Assembly: GCF_004366075.1 (NCBI RefSeq)
Contig: NZ_SODU01000002.1
Coordinates: forward strand, 698,647-762,646
DNA from: Kribbella pratensis
GTDB lineage: Bacteria; Actinomycetota; Actinomycetes; Propionibacteriales; Kribbellaceae
Direction of reading: 5' to 3'
Length of the DNA: 64,000 nt
The notes under the pieces: model-generated
Databases searched by the model: none
The model's input: the letters and a program-made list of their open reading frames with translations, nothing else
Told to the model about the DNA's origin: nothing
In this document: positions 42,014 to 50,184 of the stretch, one piece after another
Layout: every line of letters starts with the position of its first letter
How positions within the stretch are numbered: the first letter of the stretch is position 1
Translations under genes and position numbers: made by a program

Positions 42014-42772
42014 ATGTCGGGCGTGGAAACCGAAGAGGTGCTGACCGGAGGGAATGTCTCCGACCGGGTGGTGCGGGTGGGCGCGACGGTGCGGAAGCCG
42101 GCGCTCGTTCAGACGGCCGGGGTCGAGGCGGTGCTCACCCATCTCGCCGACTTCGACGGAGCGCCGCGCACGCTGGGGCGGGACGAGGAGGGGCGGCATG
42201 TCCTCGAGTTCATCCCTGGCGCGATGGCCGACACGCTGCCGCCGTTCTCGCTGGACGAGTTGGCCCGCCTCGGTCGGCTGATTCGTGAACTCCACGACGC
42301 GATGGAGAGCTTCCGACCGCCGGCCGGCACCGTGTGGGACGCGGTGGTCCCGGACCCAGCCGGCGGCGACCTGATCTGCCACAACGATCTCGCTCCGTGG
42401 AATCTGGTGCGTGACGGTGAACGCTGGGTGTTCATCGACTGGGACAACGCGGGGCCGTCGTCGCGGCTGTGGGATCTCGGGTACGCCGCGCACGGGTTCG
42501 TACCGTTCATGGCGCGAGGCAACGTCGACGTCGACGGACCGCGGTTGCGTGCGTTGGCGGACGGGTACGGGCTCGACGCGGAGCAGCGTCGTGCCTTCCC
42601 GGCGCAGATCGCGGCGCATACGCGAGGCATGTACGACCTGCTGGTCCACGGCCACCGCACCGGCCAGCTGCCCTGGGCCCGCCTCTATGCGGAGGGCCAC
42701 GCCAACCACTGGGGGCCGGCCGCCGAGTATATCGAGGCCCACCACGACGCATGGGTCACAGCACTGCTCTAG
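42014..42772 (+). CDS. aminoglycoside phosphotransferase-family kinase
   Basis: An APH-fold kinase of 252 residues with a complete catalytic loop, LICHNDLAPWNLVRDG, and the metal motif VFIDWDNAGPSSRLWDLGY. The N-lobe is short (TGGNVSDRVVRVGATVRKPA). Small chromosomal kinases like this phosphorylate sugars, antibiotics or choline-like compounds; which one is not evident. It is a single gene. Confidence 0.9.
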   Translation: MSGVETEEVLTGGNVSDRVVRVGATVRKPALVQTAGVEAVLTHLADFDGAPRTLGRDEEGRHVLEFIPGAMADTLPPFSLDELARLGRLIRELHDAMESFRPPAGTVWDAVVPDPAGGDLICHNDLAPWNLVRDGERWVFIDWDNAGPSSRLWDLGYAAHGFVPFMARGNVDVDGPRLRALADGYGLDAEQRRAFPAQIAAHTRGMYDLLVHGHRTGQLPWARLYAEGHANHWGPAAEYIEAHHDAWVTALL

Positions 42773-42955
42773 TTCTCCCGGGTGGCCGGATCTGCAGCAC
42801 TCACCAATGCCATCCAAACCGCACCGTATGACCCGGCCCACCGCGTGAGCCCGTGTCGCGATCTCGGGTTGATGAGTGGCCCACGTCCGCCACCACCCGG
42901 TATCCGACGTAACGCTGCCCCGGCGGCGCCCGATCTAGCGGGTAGGGGGTGGGGA

Positions 42956-43120
42956 ATGACTGTGCTGCGGATGTTGCTCGCTGTGTTCTTCGTTCTCGCC
43001 GGACTCGGAGGCATCGTCTCGGCAGTCCGCCGAGGCAACCTGGTCGATCTCGTCGGAGCCGTGTTGCTCTTCGCGGTCGGCGCCGCGTTGTGGCCCGGGC
43101 GAGACCGCAGCCGCCTCTAG
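42956..43120 (+). CDS. small membrane protein
   Basis: A 54-residue protein with two hydrophobic helices, VLRMLLAVFFVLAGLGGIVS and LVDLVGAVLLFAVGAALWPG, separated by a basic turn and followed by a basic tail. The ATG lies behind a strong AGGGGGTGGGGA ribosome site. Function unknown. Confidence 0.6.
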   Translation: MTVLRMLLAVFFVLAGLGGIVSAVRRGNLVDLVGAVLLFAVGAALWPGRDRSRL

Positions 43121-43177
43121 CAGCACCCCTCGAAATGCGTTTGCTGCGCTGGGTGCACGGCGGGGATCGTTGCGGAC

Positions 43178-43840
43178 ATGACTCCCGAGCCGGTGGTGCG
43201 GTCGGCGGCCGAAGCCGAGGAGGCCCGGTATTGGGCTCGCCTCTATGGGCGTTGGGAGCCGTTCGATCTGGCTCAAACGGCTGCGTTCATGGACGGGTTC
43301 GAGCGGCCGTGGTGGGTGGTCGGCGGGTGGGCCGTGGATGCGTTCACCGGCGTACGTCGTGAGCACGATGACGTCGACGTGTCGATCTTCGCGTCCGACG
43401 TACCTGCGCTGCGTGAGCACGTAGGCGATCGGTGGCATCTGTGGAACCTGGCCGGCGGCGACATGCGGCCGTTGACGCCGCAGCATCCGGAGGTGTTCAA
43501 CCCGGCGAGTCAGCTGTGGATACGCGAACACGGCGATCCTCCGTGGGTACTCGATCTACCGCTGACTCCGGATCGCAACGGGCTGTGGACGAACAAGTTC
43601 GTGCCGGATCACGTCGGCGCGATCGACGAGGTGACGTGGGTGGCAGATGACCACATCCGCTACCTGAATCCCGAGATCGTCCTGCTGTTCAAGGCGCGGA
43701 AACGGCGTACGAAGGATGAACATGACTTCGCTCGCACGTGGCCGATGCTTGCGGAGGGCAAGCAGGCTTGGCTTCGCGGCATGATCCCCGGGCACCCATG
43801 GTTGGGTTCAGTCGAGGGGGAACGACGCGGTTTCGGGTAG
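43178..43840 (+). CDS. nucleotidyltransferase (AadA-like fold)
   Basis: A 220-residue nucleotidyltransferase-fold protein. The N-terminus is helical, followed by PWWVVGGWAVDAFTGVRREH and DDVDVSIFASD with the catalytic acids, and WVLDLPLTPDRNGLW with the third acid. IRYLNPEIVLLFKARKRRTK is the helix typical of this family. It is the third nucleotidyltransferase in 7 kb. Its end overlaps the convergent deaminase gene by 33 bp. Confidence 0.85.
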   Translation: MTPEPVVRSAAEAEEARYWARLYGRWEPFDLAQTAAFMDGFERPWWVVGGWAVDAFTGVRREHDDVDVSIFASDVPALREHVGDRWHLWNLAGGDMRPLTPQHPEVFNPASQLWIREHGDPPWVLDLPLTPDRNGLWTNKFVPDHVGAIDEVTWVADDHIRYLNPEIVLLFKARKRRTKDEHDFARTWPMLAEGKQAWLRGMIPGHPWLGSVEGERRGFG

Positions 43841-44203
43841 GAGGGTGCGGAGGGGCGTCGTACGGCGTCTGCCGAGGATCACCTCGGTGTCGAGGTTCGA
43901 CGGGTCGATCTGGCGGATGAACTCCCGGCAGCGGCCGCACGGGGGCAGGACGTGCAGCGGGCCGTCGTCGCGCCAGACGGCAACGATCTTCGCGATCTTG
44001 TACTCGCGCGCGGTCACCATCGCGGCGATGGCGGCGTGCTCGGCGCAGAATCCCGTACCGGACGCGGTGTCGATGCATACGCCGACGTACACATTGCCGG
44101 CCTCGGTGACCAGCGCCGACGCCACATCGCCGAAGAGCCGATCGTCGACGTGGTACGGATGCAGCACGGCCGCGGCCGCATCGATGAGCTCGTCGTTGAT
44201 CAT
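43808..44203 (-). CDS. cytidine deaminase / blasticidin-S deaminase-like
   Basis: A 131-residue zinc deaminase. The zinc site is FCAEHAAIAAM (Cys and catalytic Glu) plus LPPCGRCREFIRQI (two Cys). The C-terminus ends in TTPLRTLLPETASFP, which resembles the LLP ending of blasticidin-S deaminases as much as that of housekeeping cytidine deaminases. Either role is possible; the resistance-like neighbourhood favours a specialised deaminase, but that is inference. Confidence 0.82.
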   Translation of the reverse strand: MINDELIDAAAAVLHPYHVDDRLFGDVASALVTEAGNVYVGVCIDTASGTGFCAEHAAIAAMVTAREYKIAKIVAVWRDDGPLHVLPPCGRCREFIRQIDPSNLDTEVILGRRRTTPLRTLLPETASFPLD

Positions 44204-44263
44204 CCCCGAGAACCTAGCAACGCTAGCGTCAGCGAATCCACCGGATTTGCATGTGAGACTGCG

Positions 44264-45121
44264 GTGGTGGCTGAGTCGTACGTGGTGCTCAACGGGGTGC
44301 GGCACTGGATGCGCGTGGTCGGTGATCCACAGGCGGGTACGCCGATTGTCGTGGTGCATGGTGGACCCGGCGGGTTCATCTACGACTTCGAGCGGTTGAC
44401 GGGGCCGCTGCTCGAGCAGCTCGGGCCGGTTGTGTACTACGAGCAGCGTGGCTCCGGTCGCAGCGAGCAGGACGGGCGGTACGCCGTACCGCTGCTGGTC
44501 GACGATCTGGAACAGCTGCGCCGGCATCTCGAGCTACCGCGGATCACGCTGCTCGGTATCTCATTCGGCGGGGATCTCGCGGCCGAGTACACGGTCGCGC
44601 ACCCGGACCGCGTCGACCGGCTGATTCTCCAAGGCACCGCGCTGGCCGGTTCGCTGACCCCTTCGCCGTGGGGATCCGGGTTCGAGGCGGTCGCCACCAG
44701 CGACGAGATGCGGGCCGCGATCCGTACGGCGGTTGCGGAATCGGGGCCGCGCGCGGTCTGGGGGGTCGTCGACCGGCCGACTGTCGACCGGTTCCTGTTC
44801 CACCAACCCGCCGCCGCTCGGCGGGTCCGCGAACTGTGGGCCGAGAGCGGGCTGATCAACACCGGCGAGATGGCGGCCGCGCTGGCGAAGGAACCTCCGC
44901 GATCGGTACCGCTTGTCGACGAGCTCGCCGCGCTCGACGTACCGGTCCTGGTGCTGATCGGCTTCTGGGATCGCAACGCAGGCGTCGACGCGTGCCGCGA
45001 CCTGGCCACCCGCCTCCCGCGCGCGCAACTCCGCGTCTTCGACGAGAGCGCCCACTTCCCGAACGTCGAGGAGCCCGAGCGGTACGTCGCCGAGATTGCC
45101 GCCTTCCTTCACACCGACTGA
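44264..45121 (+). CDS. alpha/beta hydrolase, proline iminopeptidase-like
   Basis: An S33-type alpha/beta hydrolase of about 285 residues. It has the oxyanion motif VVVHGGPGGFIYDFE, YYEQRGSGRSEQDG, the nucleophile elbow LLGISFGGDLAAEY (Ser about 102), VLVLIGFWDRNAG with the Asp and FDESAHFPNVEEPE with the catalytic His. HGGPG and DQRGxGxS-type motifs are those of proline iminopeptidases. GTG codons at 44264 and 44267 are the possible starts. Confidence 0.9.
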   Translation: MVAESYVVLNGVRHWMRVVGDPQAGTPIVVVHGGPGGFIYDFERLTGPLLEQLGPVVYYEQRGSGRSEQDGRYAVPLLVDDLEQLRRHLELPRITLLGISFGGDLAAEYTVAHPDRVDRLILQGTALAGSLTPSPWGSGFEAVATSDEMRAAIRTAVAESGPRAVWGVVDRPTVDRFLFHQPAAARRVRELWAESGLINTGEMAAALAKEPPRSVPLVDELAALDVPVLVLIGFWDRNAGVDACRDLATRLPRAQLRVFDESAHFPNVEEPERYVAEIAAFLHTD

Positions 45122-45693
45122 CGTGGCAGGAATGGCTCAGCGGGATCTAGTTGTACGGCGTCCTGCAGGTTGATCTCATGTACGCCGCAGAACTCGACGC
45201 GGCGTGCGTCCGTGAGCGCCTCGATCACCATGCTGTGGCACACGGCAACGAACGGTTCGTCATCGATGGCTGCCTGTCGACGGAGCGCTCCGAGCGCGCG
45301 TCGACGTACCGAGGACTGGGGCTCCCACGTACGCGTCTCGCCCGGCGGCCACTCGCCGCCATGGCGGTGGAAGTCGTCGGTCGCCGCGATCGCCTCCGCC
45401 GAACGCCAGGAGAGCGTCGCATCCGGAAGCCACTCGCGAAGATCGAACTCGACCGCCGTCAACGGAAGCCGAGTCTCCGCCGCGATCAGGCTCGCGGTCT
45501 GCATCGCCCGCGTCATCGGCGAAGCAACAATCCGCCGCGCCCCGCACTCCCGAAGCCGCCGCCCGGCCGCCTTCGCCTGCTCGATCCCTCTCGCGGACAA
45601 CGGTGACAGATCGCGCGCCGGTCCCCACCAGCCCTCCGCGTTCAACTGACTGCCGTCGACCTCCCCGTGCCGAACGAGCAACACCCGAGTCAA
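45109..45693 (-). CDS. histidine phosphatase-family protein
   Basis: A phosphoglycerate-mutase-like phosphatase of 194 residues. The phosphohistidine motif LLVRHGEVDGSQL opens the protein, IVASPMTRAMQTA supplies the second Arg, and FVAVCHSMVIEAL the second His. A TTG start at 45693 behind GAGGAG is inferred because no ATG or other good start lies nearby; a GTG two codons downstream is the alternative. It follows the ClpX-finger gene by 4 bp and is probably cotranscribed with it. Substrate unknown. Confidence 0.88.
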   Translation of the reverse strand: MTRVLLVRHGEVDGSQLNAEGWWGPARDLSPLSARGIEQAKAAGRRLRECGARRIVASPMTRAMQTASLIAAETRLPLTAVEFDLREWLPDATLSWRSAEAIAATDDFHRHGGEWPPGETRTWEPQSSVRRRALGALRRQAAIDDEPFVAVCHSMVIEALTDARRVEFCGVHEINLQDAVQLDPAEPFLPRQSV

Positions 45694-45697
45694 TCGC

Positions 45698-46042
45698 CTA
45701 CTCCTCGCCCGAGAACCGTTCCCAGGCGGACTGTCGGCTGATACCGAGGGCCTCGCCGATCCGGGCCCAGGTGACCGAGCGGGAGCGCAGGCGCAGTACG
45801 CGATCCTGCACGGCGGCCTCGACCTGCCCGCGCGACTTGTCGAGCCGAGCCATGTCGGCCAGCAACTCCTCGTCACTCTTCCCGTCCAGCGGCGGAAACG
45901 ACGCAATCGGCTGCTCGTTGATCACCTGCACCGACAGATCGACGCACTCGTTGCAGATGAACACCCCCGGCCCCGCGATCAACTGCGCGATCTCGTCCTT
46001 GGTCTTCCCACAAAACGAACACCGCAACACGTTGTCCGGCAT
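45698..46042 (-). CDS. ClpX-type zinc finger + HTH protein
   Basis: A 114-residue protein. Residues 8-37 are a ClpX C4 zinc finger ([30 protein letters not shown]). Residues ~45-80 are an acidic helical linker, and the C-terminus ([20 protein letters not shown]) is an HTH. In ClpX this finger mediates dimerisation and adaptor recognition; joined to an HTH it may couple DNA binding to the Clp system or simply serve as dimer module. Two perfect palindromes lie upstream, so autoregulation is very likely. The downstream histidine phosphatase gene is 4 bp away. Confidence 0.85.
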   Translation of the reverse strand: MPDNVLRCSFCGKTKDEIAQLIAGPGVFICNECVDLSVQVINEQPIASFPPLDGKSDEELLADMARLDKSRGQVEAAVQDRVLRLRSRSVTWARIGEALGISRQSAWERFSGEE

Positions 46043-46059
46043 CCCAAACCCTCCAGGTT

Positions 46060-46101
46060 TGTCAGGTGCACCCTGACACGCTTGTCAGGCTAAACCTGAC
46101 A
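46060..46101. promoter_or_regulatory. tandem TGTCAGG-N5-CCTGACA operators
   Basis: Two palindromes with the same arms and spacing lie side by side: TGTCAGG-TGCAC-CCTGACA (46060-46078) and TGTCAGG-CTAAA-CCTGACA (46083-46101), the second extended by TT/AA. Their centres are 23 bp apart. They lie between the ClpX-finger/HTH gene (18 bp away) and the divergent gene at 46137, so one protein could control both. Confidence 0.85.
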
Positions 46102-46136
46102 AGCCGACGGGTCAACGGCGAGGCAGAATCTGCAGG

Positions 46137-46556
46137 GTGGAGTTGTTCCTGCGGTATCAGAGCCCGGTGCCGGATCGGCGGGGGCGGCGGATCGGGATCT
46201 TCGGGTTGGTGAACATGCTCGGGAACCGGGGGTATTTGAGTGCGGAGGAGGAACGGTTCCGGCGTACGACGAACGACTGGTACGACGCGACGTACACGAA
46301 TCCGGCGAGCGTCGACCCGACTGTCTACGCGGACAACCTGCTCGCCGCTTCGTGGTTCAAGGCGTCGGCGACTTTCCTGATGGAGCCGATCCCTGGGTGT
46401 CTGGCGATCCTTGCCTCGCACAACCTTCCGTGCGAACGGTACGAGTCGGCCGCGCCGGGCCGGGTGCTCTACGAGGACGAGCATCAGGTGGTCGTCGTAC
46501 CGGACGAGGATCTCGACTTCACCACGATGATGTGGCTGCGGCCCAAGCTGTCATGA
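46137..46556 (+). CDS. hypothetical protein, divergent from the ClpX-finger gene
   Basis: A 139-residue soluble protein with no recognised domain. The N-terminal part reads VELFLRYQSPVPDRRGRRIG, IFGLVNMLGNRGYLSAEEER, with a Trp/Tyr-rich middle (NDWYDATYTNPASVDPTVYA, SWFKASATFL) and a C-terminal hairpin with VVVVPDEDLDFTTM. Its GTG start lies 36 bp from the tandem operators. The stop overlaps the following kinase start by 4 nt (ATGA), so the two are coupled. Confidence 0.68.
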   Translation: MELFLRYQSPVPDRRGRRIGIFGLVNMLGNRGYLSAEEERFRRTTNDWYDATYTNPASVDPTVYADNLLAASWFKASATFLMEPIPGCLAILASHNLPCERYESAAPGRVLYEDEHQVVVVPDEDLDFTTMMWLRPKLS

Positions 46557-47071
46557 GGTTGGTGTATCTGACGGGGTCCTCCGGGGTTGGGAAGACGGCC
46601 GTGGGTGAGGAGCTGCGGCGGCGGGGATTTGCTGTGTACGACGTTGAGGCGGACGGCCTGGCGCGGTGGTTCGAGAACGGGACGGGGGTCGAGGTGCGGA
46701 TGCCGCCGTACCGCGACGACGCCTGGTTCGCCTCGAACACATACCGGTTGCCGGTCGAGACCGTGCGGCGCGTCGCGGACGAGGTCGGCGACGGGGTCGC
46801 GTTCATCTGCGGGACGGTGGGAAACGACAACGAGATCTGGGACTTGTTCGACACGGTCATCAGCCTCAGCCTCGACGCCGAGACGTTGCGCGGCCGGCTC
46901 GTGGGTCGACGTGGCGCCTTCGGATCGAGCGGCCCGGAGCTGGAACGCGTACTGGCGTGGCACGCCCAGGTAGACGCCGACAACAGCCGGTACGGCGCCC
47001 TGCTGGTCAACGCGAACGCCCCAATCCCCGAAGTCGCAGACCGCGTACTCGACGCACTCGGCATTCGCTGA
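46553..47071 (+). CDS. P-loop nucleotide-binding kinase-like protein
   Basis: A 172-residue small P-loop kinase. YLTGSSGVGKTAVGEELRRR is the Walker A motif. VYDVEADGLARWFEN and FICGTVGNDNEIWDLFDTVI (Walker-B like) follow, with LVGRRGAFG as probable lid and EVADRVLDALG as the last helix. It resembles shikimate-kinase/CPT-like small kinases without a defined substrate. Start is coupled to the preceding gene (ATGA); the stop directly abuts the convergent VOC stop with no base between. Confidence 0.82.
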   Translation: MRLVYLTGSSGVGKTAVGEELRRRGFAVYDVEADGLARWFENGTGVEVRMPPYRDDAWFASNTYRLPVETVRRVADEVGDGVAFICGTVGNDNEIWDLFDTVISLSLDAETLRGRLVGRRGAFGSSGPELERVLAWHAQVDADNSRYGALLVNANAPIPEVADRVLDALGIR

Positions 47072-47452
47072 CTACCTCGGGACCCAGCAGAGGCAGAACG
47101 GGTGGCCTGCTGGGTCGGCGTACACCTGTACGCCGCGGGCGGCCGCGGCATCGTCGGCGGGTTTCAGGAGGCGGGCGCCGAGGGTGAGCGCTCGATCGTG
47201 TGCGGCGGCATGGGCCTCGACTCCTTCGAAGTAGAAGTCGAGGTGGATCTGCTGCGGCGTGCCGTCCGGCCAGTCCGGTGGCACGTGGTCGGGGGCGTGC
47301 TGAACCCCGAGCGCCCAGCCGCCGTCGACCCAGATCGCGTGCCAGCGGTTGCTCCACCTGTCGACGGTGCCGTCGAGGAACGTGGCCCAGAAGCTGCTCT
47401 CGGCCTCGATGTCGGCGGCGTCGAAGACGATCATCCGGTGCTTGATGTCCAT
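47072..47452 (-). CDS. VOC-family protein
   Basis: A 126-residue VOC protein: KHRMIVFDAADIEAESSFWA, TFLDGTVDRWSNRWHAIWVD, QQIHLDFYFEGVEAHAAAHD and VYADPAGHPFCLCWV. It is close in pattern to the VOC protein at 22041 (VYADPAGHPFCL in both). ATG at 47452 starts the first strand; 47470 is a longer option. Confidence 0.88.
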   Translation of the reverse strand: MDIKHRMIVFDAADIEAESSFWATFLDGTVDRWSNRWHAIWVDGGWALGVQHAPDHVPPDWPDGTPQQIHLDFYFEGVEAHAAAHDRALTLGARLLKPADDAAAARGVQVYADPAGHPFCLCWVPR

Positions 47453-47518
47453 CCGGGCAGTCTGGTGCACCCGCCGGGTGGGGTGAAGTGGGCTGGTGGA
47501 TCACTTACCGTGATCCTC

Positions 47519-47893
47519 ATGGCGTTTGGTGCGAAGGGGAGCAAGGGGGAGTCGTTCCTTGCGGTGGTGGTTGGTGGTGGGGCGGCGTTCGGGCTGGTAG
47601 TGCTCACGTCGCGGGCGTGGAAGGCGTGTCACGTCGACGTCACCGGGAGCGTGCCGAACGGGCTGACGTTGCTGTTCCTCGGCGTACCGATCGCGCTGAT
47701 CGTCAACCTGGTGCTGTTCACCCTCGTCTTCCGGTACGCCGGGAAGGCGTTCCTGTTCTCGCTGATCGCCGCCGCCATCGCGATCGCGATCGCCGACCTC
47801 GCCCTGTTCTCCTGGCAAGGCACCCCGGCCGCCTCACCCGGCACCTGCCCCGGCAACGTCCCGCCGTGGTGGCCTACGTGGATCCCGACCTGA
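47519..47893 (+). CDS. three-helix membrane protein
   Basis: A 124-residue protein with three transmembrane segments (FLAVVVGGGAAFGLVVLTSR, TLLFLGVPIALIVNLVLFTL and FLFSLIAAAIAIAIADLALF) and a conserved-looking exported or loop C-terminus with a Cys and Trp/Pro cluster (CPGNVPPWWPTWIP). The strand choice is supported by this regular membrane pattern. About 265 bp of it are antisense to the extended 3' end of the phosphotransferase gene. Confidence 0.75.
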   Translation: MAFGAKGSKGESFLAVVVGGGAAFGLVVLTSRAWKACHVDVTGSVPNGLTLLFLGVPIALIVNLVLFTLVFRYAGKAFLFSLIAAAIAIAIADLALFSWQGTPAASPGTCPGNVPPWWPTWIPT

Positions 47894-48828
47894 GGAACCC
47901 GCAGTAGGGCGGCGGCGCGTTCTGGGTCGCCGATGTGGGCTGCTGTGGGGAACAGGCGGGCCCAGGAGCCGGCGCGGGTCAGCTGACTGAGGCGCCGGGC
48001 GAGCTCGGCCGCGCGGCGGAGGTCGGGCAACGTGTGACCCGTCCATCCTTCGAGGTACGCGTCCTCCAACCGCGCCATCACCTCGGGACCGTGCTCCTCG
48101 GCGGCACGTTCGAGCGCGACGAGCAGGCTGCAGAACGGATGCCCGACGTTCGCGTCACCCCAATCGAAGAACGTGTACCGCCCAGCCCCCGCCACCAGGA
48201 TCTGACCGTCATGCAGATCGGCATGGTCCAGCGAATCCGGTACGCCGATCGCCGCCAGCTCCTCGCACCACTCGACCAACCGCGGCCGGATCAACCGCAA
48301 GCGTTCACGATCCGCCGCATCCAATGTCTCGTTCCCGGCGACGGCCTCGTCGAAGACCCTCGGCAGTCCCGAAACCCGAGCATCAGGTACGCCGAGACGC
48401 AGCAGCTCCTCGGCCCGCGGTACGAGCGCCCGCTGCAGGTCGGCGTACTGCGTCAACGCCTCCTCCCACTCACGCGGCCCGGCCCCCTGACCGCGCAGCA
48501 CCGGCCCGCCGGACGGCAGCAGCGACCATCCGCGCTGAGCGTCGACGGCGTACGGCGTGAGGACGTGCTCGGGCGCCCACCGCGACAATGCCTCGCCCAG
48601 CCCGGCCTCGAACGCGCTCCCGGGCGAGGCCGCCTTGAACCACACCGGGTCCGCCGCCTCGATCCGGACGATCACCGACCACGGCCGGACCCTCGCTCGA
48701 CGCGGGCCGGTCTCGCGGATGCCGAGCTCGGCGAGTCGCGCCTCCAGCCAGCCGAGCGCCGCCGTACGCCACGACGGATCCTCCCAAGGCGTCAACGCGT
48801 CCGGGTACGCGCCGCGGTTGATGTCCAT
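47629..48828 (-). CDS. APH-like phosphotransferase with read-through C-terminus
   Basis: An APH-fold kinase of 399 residues by the open frame. VWFKAASPGSAFEAGLGEAL, the catalytic loop DSLDHADLHDGQILV and the metal motif YTFFDWGDANVGHPFCSLLV match the protein at 36895-37929 (but with the His of HxD present). The domain ends near residue 310 (position ~47900). The last ~90 residues (after LLRVPQVG) are basic and low-complexity and are the antisense reading of the membrane protein gene at 47519-47893. The original stop was probably lost, giving a translated antisense tail. Confidence 0.85.
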   Translation of the reverse strand: MDINRGAYPDALTPWEDPSWRTAALGWLEARLAELGIRETGPRRARVRPWSVIVRIEAADPVWFKAASPGSAFEAGLGEALSRWAPEHVLTPYAVDAQRGWSLLPSGGPVLRGQGAGPREWEEALTQYADLQRALVPRAEELLRLGVPDARVSGLPRVFDEAVAGNETLDAADRERLRLIRPRLVEWCEELAAIGVPDSLDHADLHDGQILVAGAGRYTFFDWGDANVGHPFCSLLVALERAAEEHGPEVMARLEDAYLEGWTGHTLPDLRRAAELARRLSQLTRAGSWARLFPTAAHIGDPERAAALLRVPQVGIHVGHHGGTLPGQVPGEAAGVPCQENRARSAIAIAMAAAISENRNAFPAYRKTRVNSTRLTISAIGTPRNSNVSPFGTLPVTST

Positions 48829-48848
48829 GCCGGGACCATAATCGAGAG

Positions 48849-49691
48849 ATGACACGCTGGCCGGACTCCCAGTACCGAGTAGGGATCTCGGGCTGGCGCT
48901 ACCCGCCGTGGCGGAAGGTCTACTACCCCGACGGGCTGCCGCAACGCGCCGAACTCGAGTACGCGTCGTCCCGGCTGAACTCGATCGAGCTGAACGGCTC
49001 GTTCTACTCCCTCCAGCGCCCGACGTCGTACCAGCGCTGGTACGACGAGACGCCCGAGGGCTTCGTCTTCTCGGTCAAGGGCCCGCGGTTCGTCACGCAC
49101 CTCAAGCGACTCGCCGACGTGGACGCGCCGTTGGCGAACTTCTTCGCGTCCGGAGTTCTTGCGCTAGGCAACAAACTCGGGCCGGTGCTGTGGCAGCTGC
49201 CACCCAACTTCCAGTACGACGCCGACCGCTGTGCGAGCTTCTTCGCCCAGCTGCCCCGGACCACAGCCGAAGCGGCCGAGGTCGCCAAACGCCACGACGA
49301 GCGGATGAAGGGTCGCGCCCTGCTCGAGCCGAGAGCCGAGGGACCGCTGCGGCACGCGATCGAAGTACGTCATGACAGCTTCAAGAGCAAGGAATTCATC
49401 GAGCTCTGTCGCGAGCACGACATCGCGCTGGTGTGTGCGGACACCGCCGGCAAGTGGCCGATGTTCGGCGACGTCACCGCGGACTTCGCGTACGTCCGGC
49501 TGCACGGCGCCGAGGAGCTGTACGTCAGCGGGTACGACGACAAGGCGCTCGGCCGCTGGGCGCGCAAGATCCGCTCCTGGAAGTGCGCCACCTACGTGTA
49601 CTTCGACAACGACGCCAAGGTGCATGCGCCGTACGACGCCGAGCGGCTGGCCGATCGCCTCGGAATCAGTTCGGCCGCCGACGAAGGGTGA
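48849..49691 (+). CDS. DUF72 domain protein
   Basis: A 280-residue TIM-barrel-like DUF72 protein. YRVGISGWRYPPWRKVYYPD at the start, LNSIELNGSFYSLQRPTSYQ, FVFSVKGPRFVTHLKRLADV, GPVLWQLPPNFQYDADR, AIEVRHDSFKSKEFIELCRE and FAYVRLHGAEELYVSGYDDK are hallmark segments. Family function is unknown, although structure suggests metal-dependent chemistry. It is divergent from the phosphotransferase gene with 20 bp between. Confidence 0.92.
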   Translation: MTRWPDSQYRVGISGWRYPPWRKVYYPDGLPQRAELEYASSRLNSIELNGSFYSLQRPTSYQRWYDETPEGFVFSVKGPRFVTHLKRLADVDAPLANFFASGVLALGNKLGPVLWQLPPNFQYDADRCASFFAQLPRTTAEAAEVAKRHDERMKGRALLEPRAEGPLRHAIEVRHDSFKSKEFIELCREHDIALVCADTAGKWPMFGDVTADFAYVRLHGAEELYVSGYDDKALGRWARKIRSWKCATYVYFDNDAKVHAPYDAERLADRLGISSAADEG

Positions 49692-49710
49692 CGGCCTTAC
49701 TGTCGGCCAC

Positions 49711-50169
49711 ATGACACAGAATCCAGCAGAACTCGTCGAGCAAGCCGTCGAACGATGCCTGAAGCTGATCGTGACCTGGCCGGCCTGGGACGGCGAGCCG
49801 CGGACGTCCGACGACGACCGCATCTTCACCCCGCACAAGGCGGTTCGCCGGATCGCCGACCACCTGATCGATCACCTGGCCGAGGTCGAGGCGCTGCTGG
49901 CCGGCGTACCGACGCAGCCTGACGAGTGGCACGCGAGCGCACTCACCTCCGCCGCGGACCTAGCGCCGTTCACCGAGGAGGACGTCCGCGAGGCCGAGCA
50001 GCGACTGCAACGCCTCGGACGGACCTTTGTGCTGCGGTACGCGGCCCTCGACCCGGCCGAGTGGGACAAGGACCGCACGCCCAACTGGACCCTCCGCCAG
50101 ATCGCCGAACATCTGACTGAACTCGACTGGTACGCGGCCCAGGTCGGCGACCTGTCACAAAAGGACTAG
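49711..50169 (+). CDS. DinB-like / helical metal-binding protein
   Basis: A 152-residue four-helix-bundle protein of the DinB-like type. IADHLIDHLAEVEALLAG carries the first His pair and NWTLRQIAEHLTELDWYAAQ the last, in the spacing expected for a metal site. DinB proteins include thiol-dependent transferases such as bacillithiol or mycothiol enzymes; this one could belong to that group, but the residues do not decide it. It follows the DUF72 gene by 20 bp. Confidence 0.72.
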   Translation: MTQNPAELVEQAVERCLKLIVTWPAWDGEPRTSDDDRIFTPHKAVRRIADHLIDHLAEVEALLAGVPTQPDEWHASALTSAADLAPFTEEDVREAEQRLQRLGRTFVLRYAALDPAEWDKDRTPNWTLRQIAEHLTELDWYAAQVGDLSQKD

Positions 50170-50184
50170 TTGCAAAGCAACTAG
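50166..50184. terminator. short hairpin between convergent stops
   Basis: CTAGTTGC-AAA-GCAACTAG is a perfect 8-bp stem that includes the stop codons of both flanking convergent genes. Confidence 0.55.

Noticed and set aside
44204-44263. Upstream extension of the iminopeptidase-like gene to 43952
   Set aside because: The extension is antisense to the zinc deaminase gene and lacks hydrolase-family similarity; the domain starts at the GTG near 44264.
36000-50000. A biosynthetic gene cluster for an antibiotic with self-resistance genes
   Set aside because: No polyketide, peptide, terpene or RiPP synthesis genes are present; only modification-type folds are.
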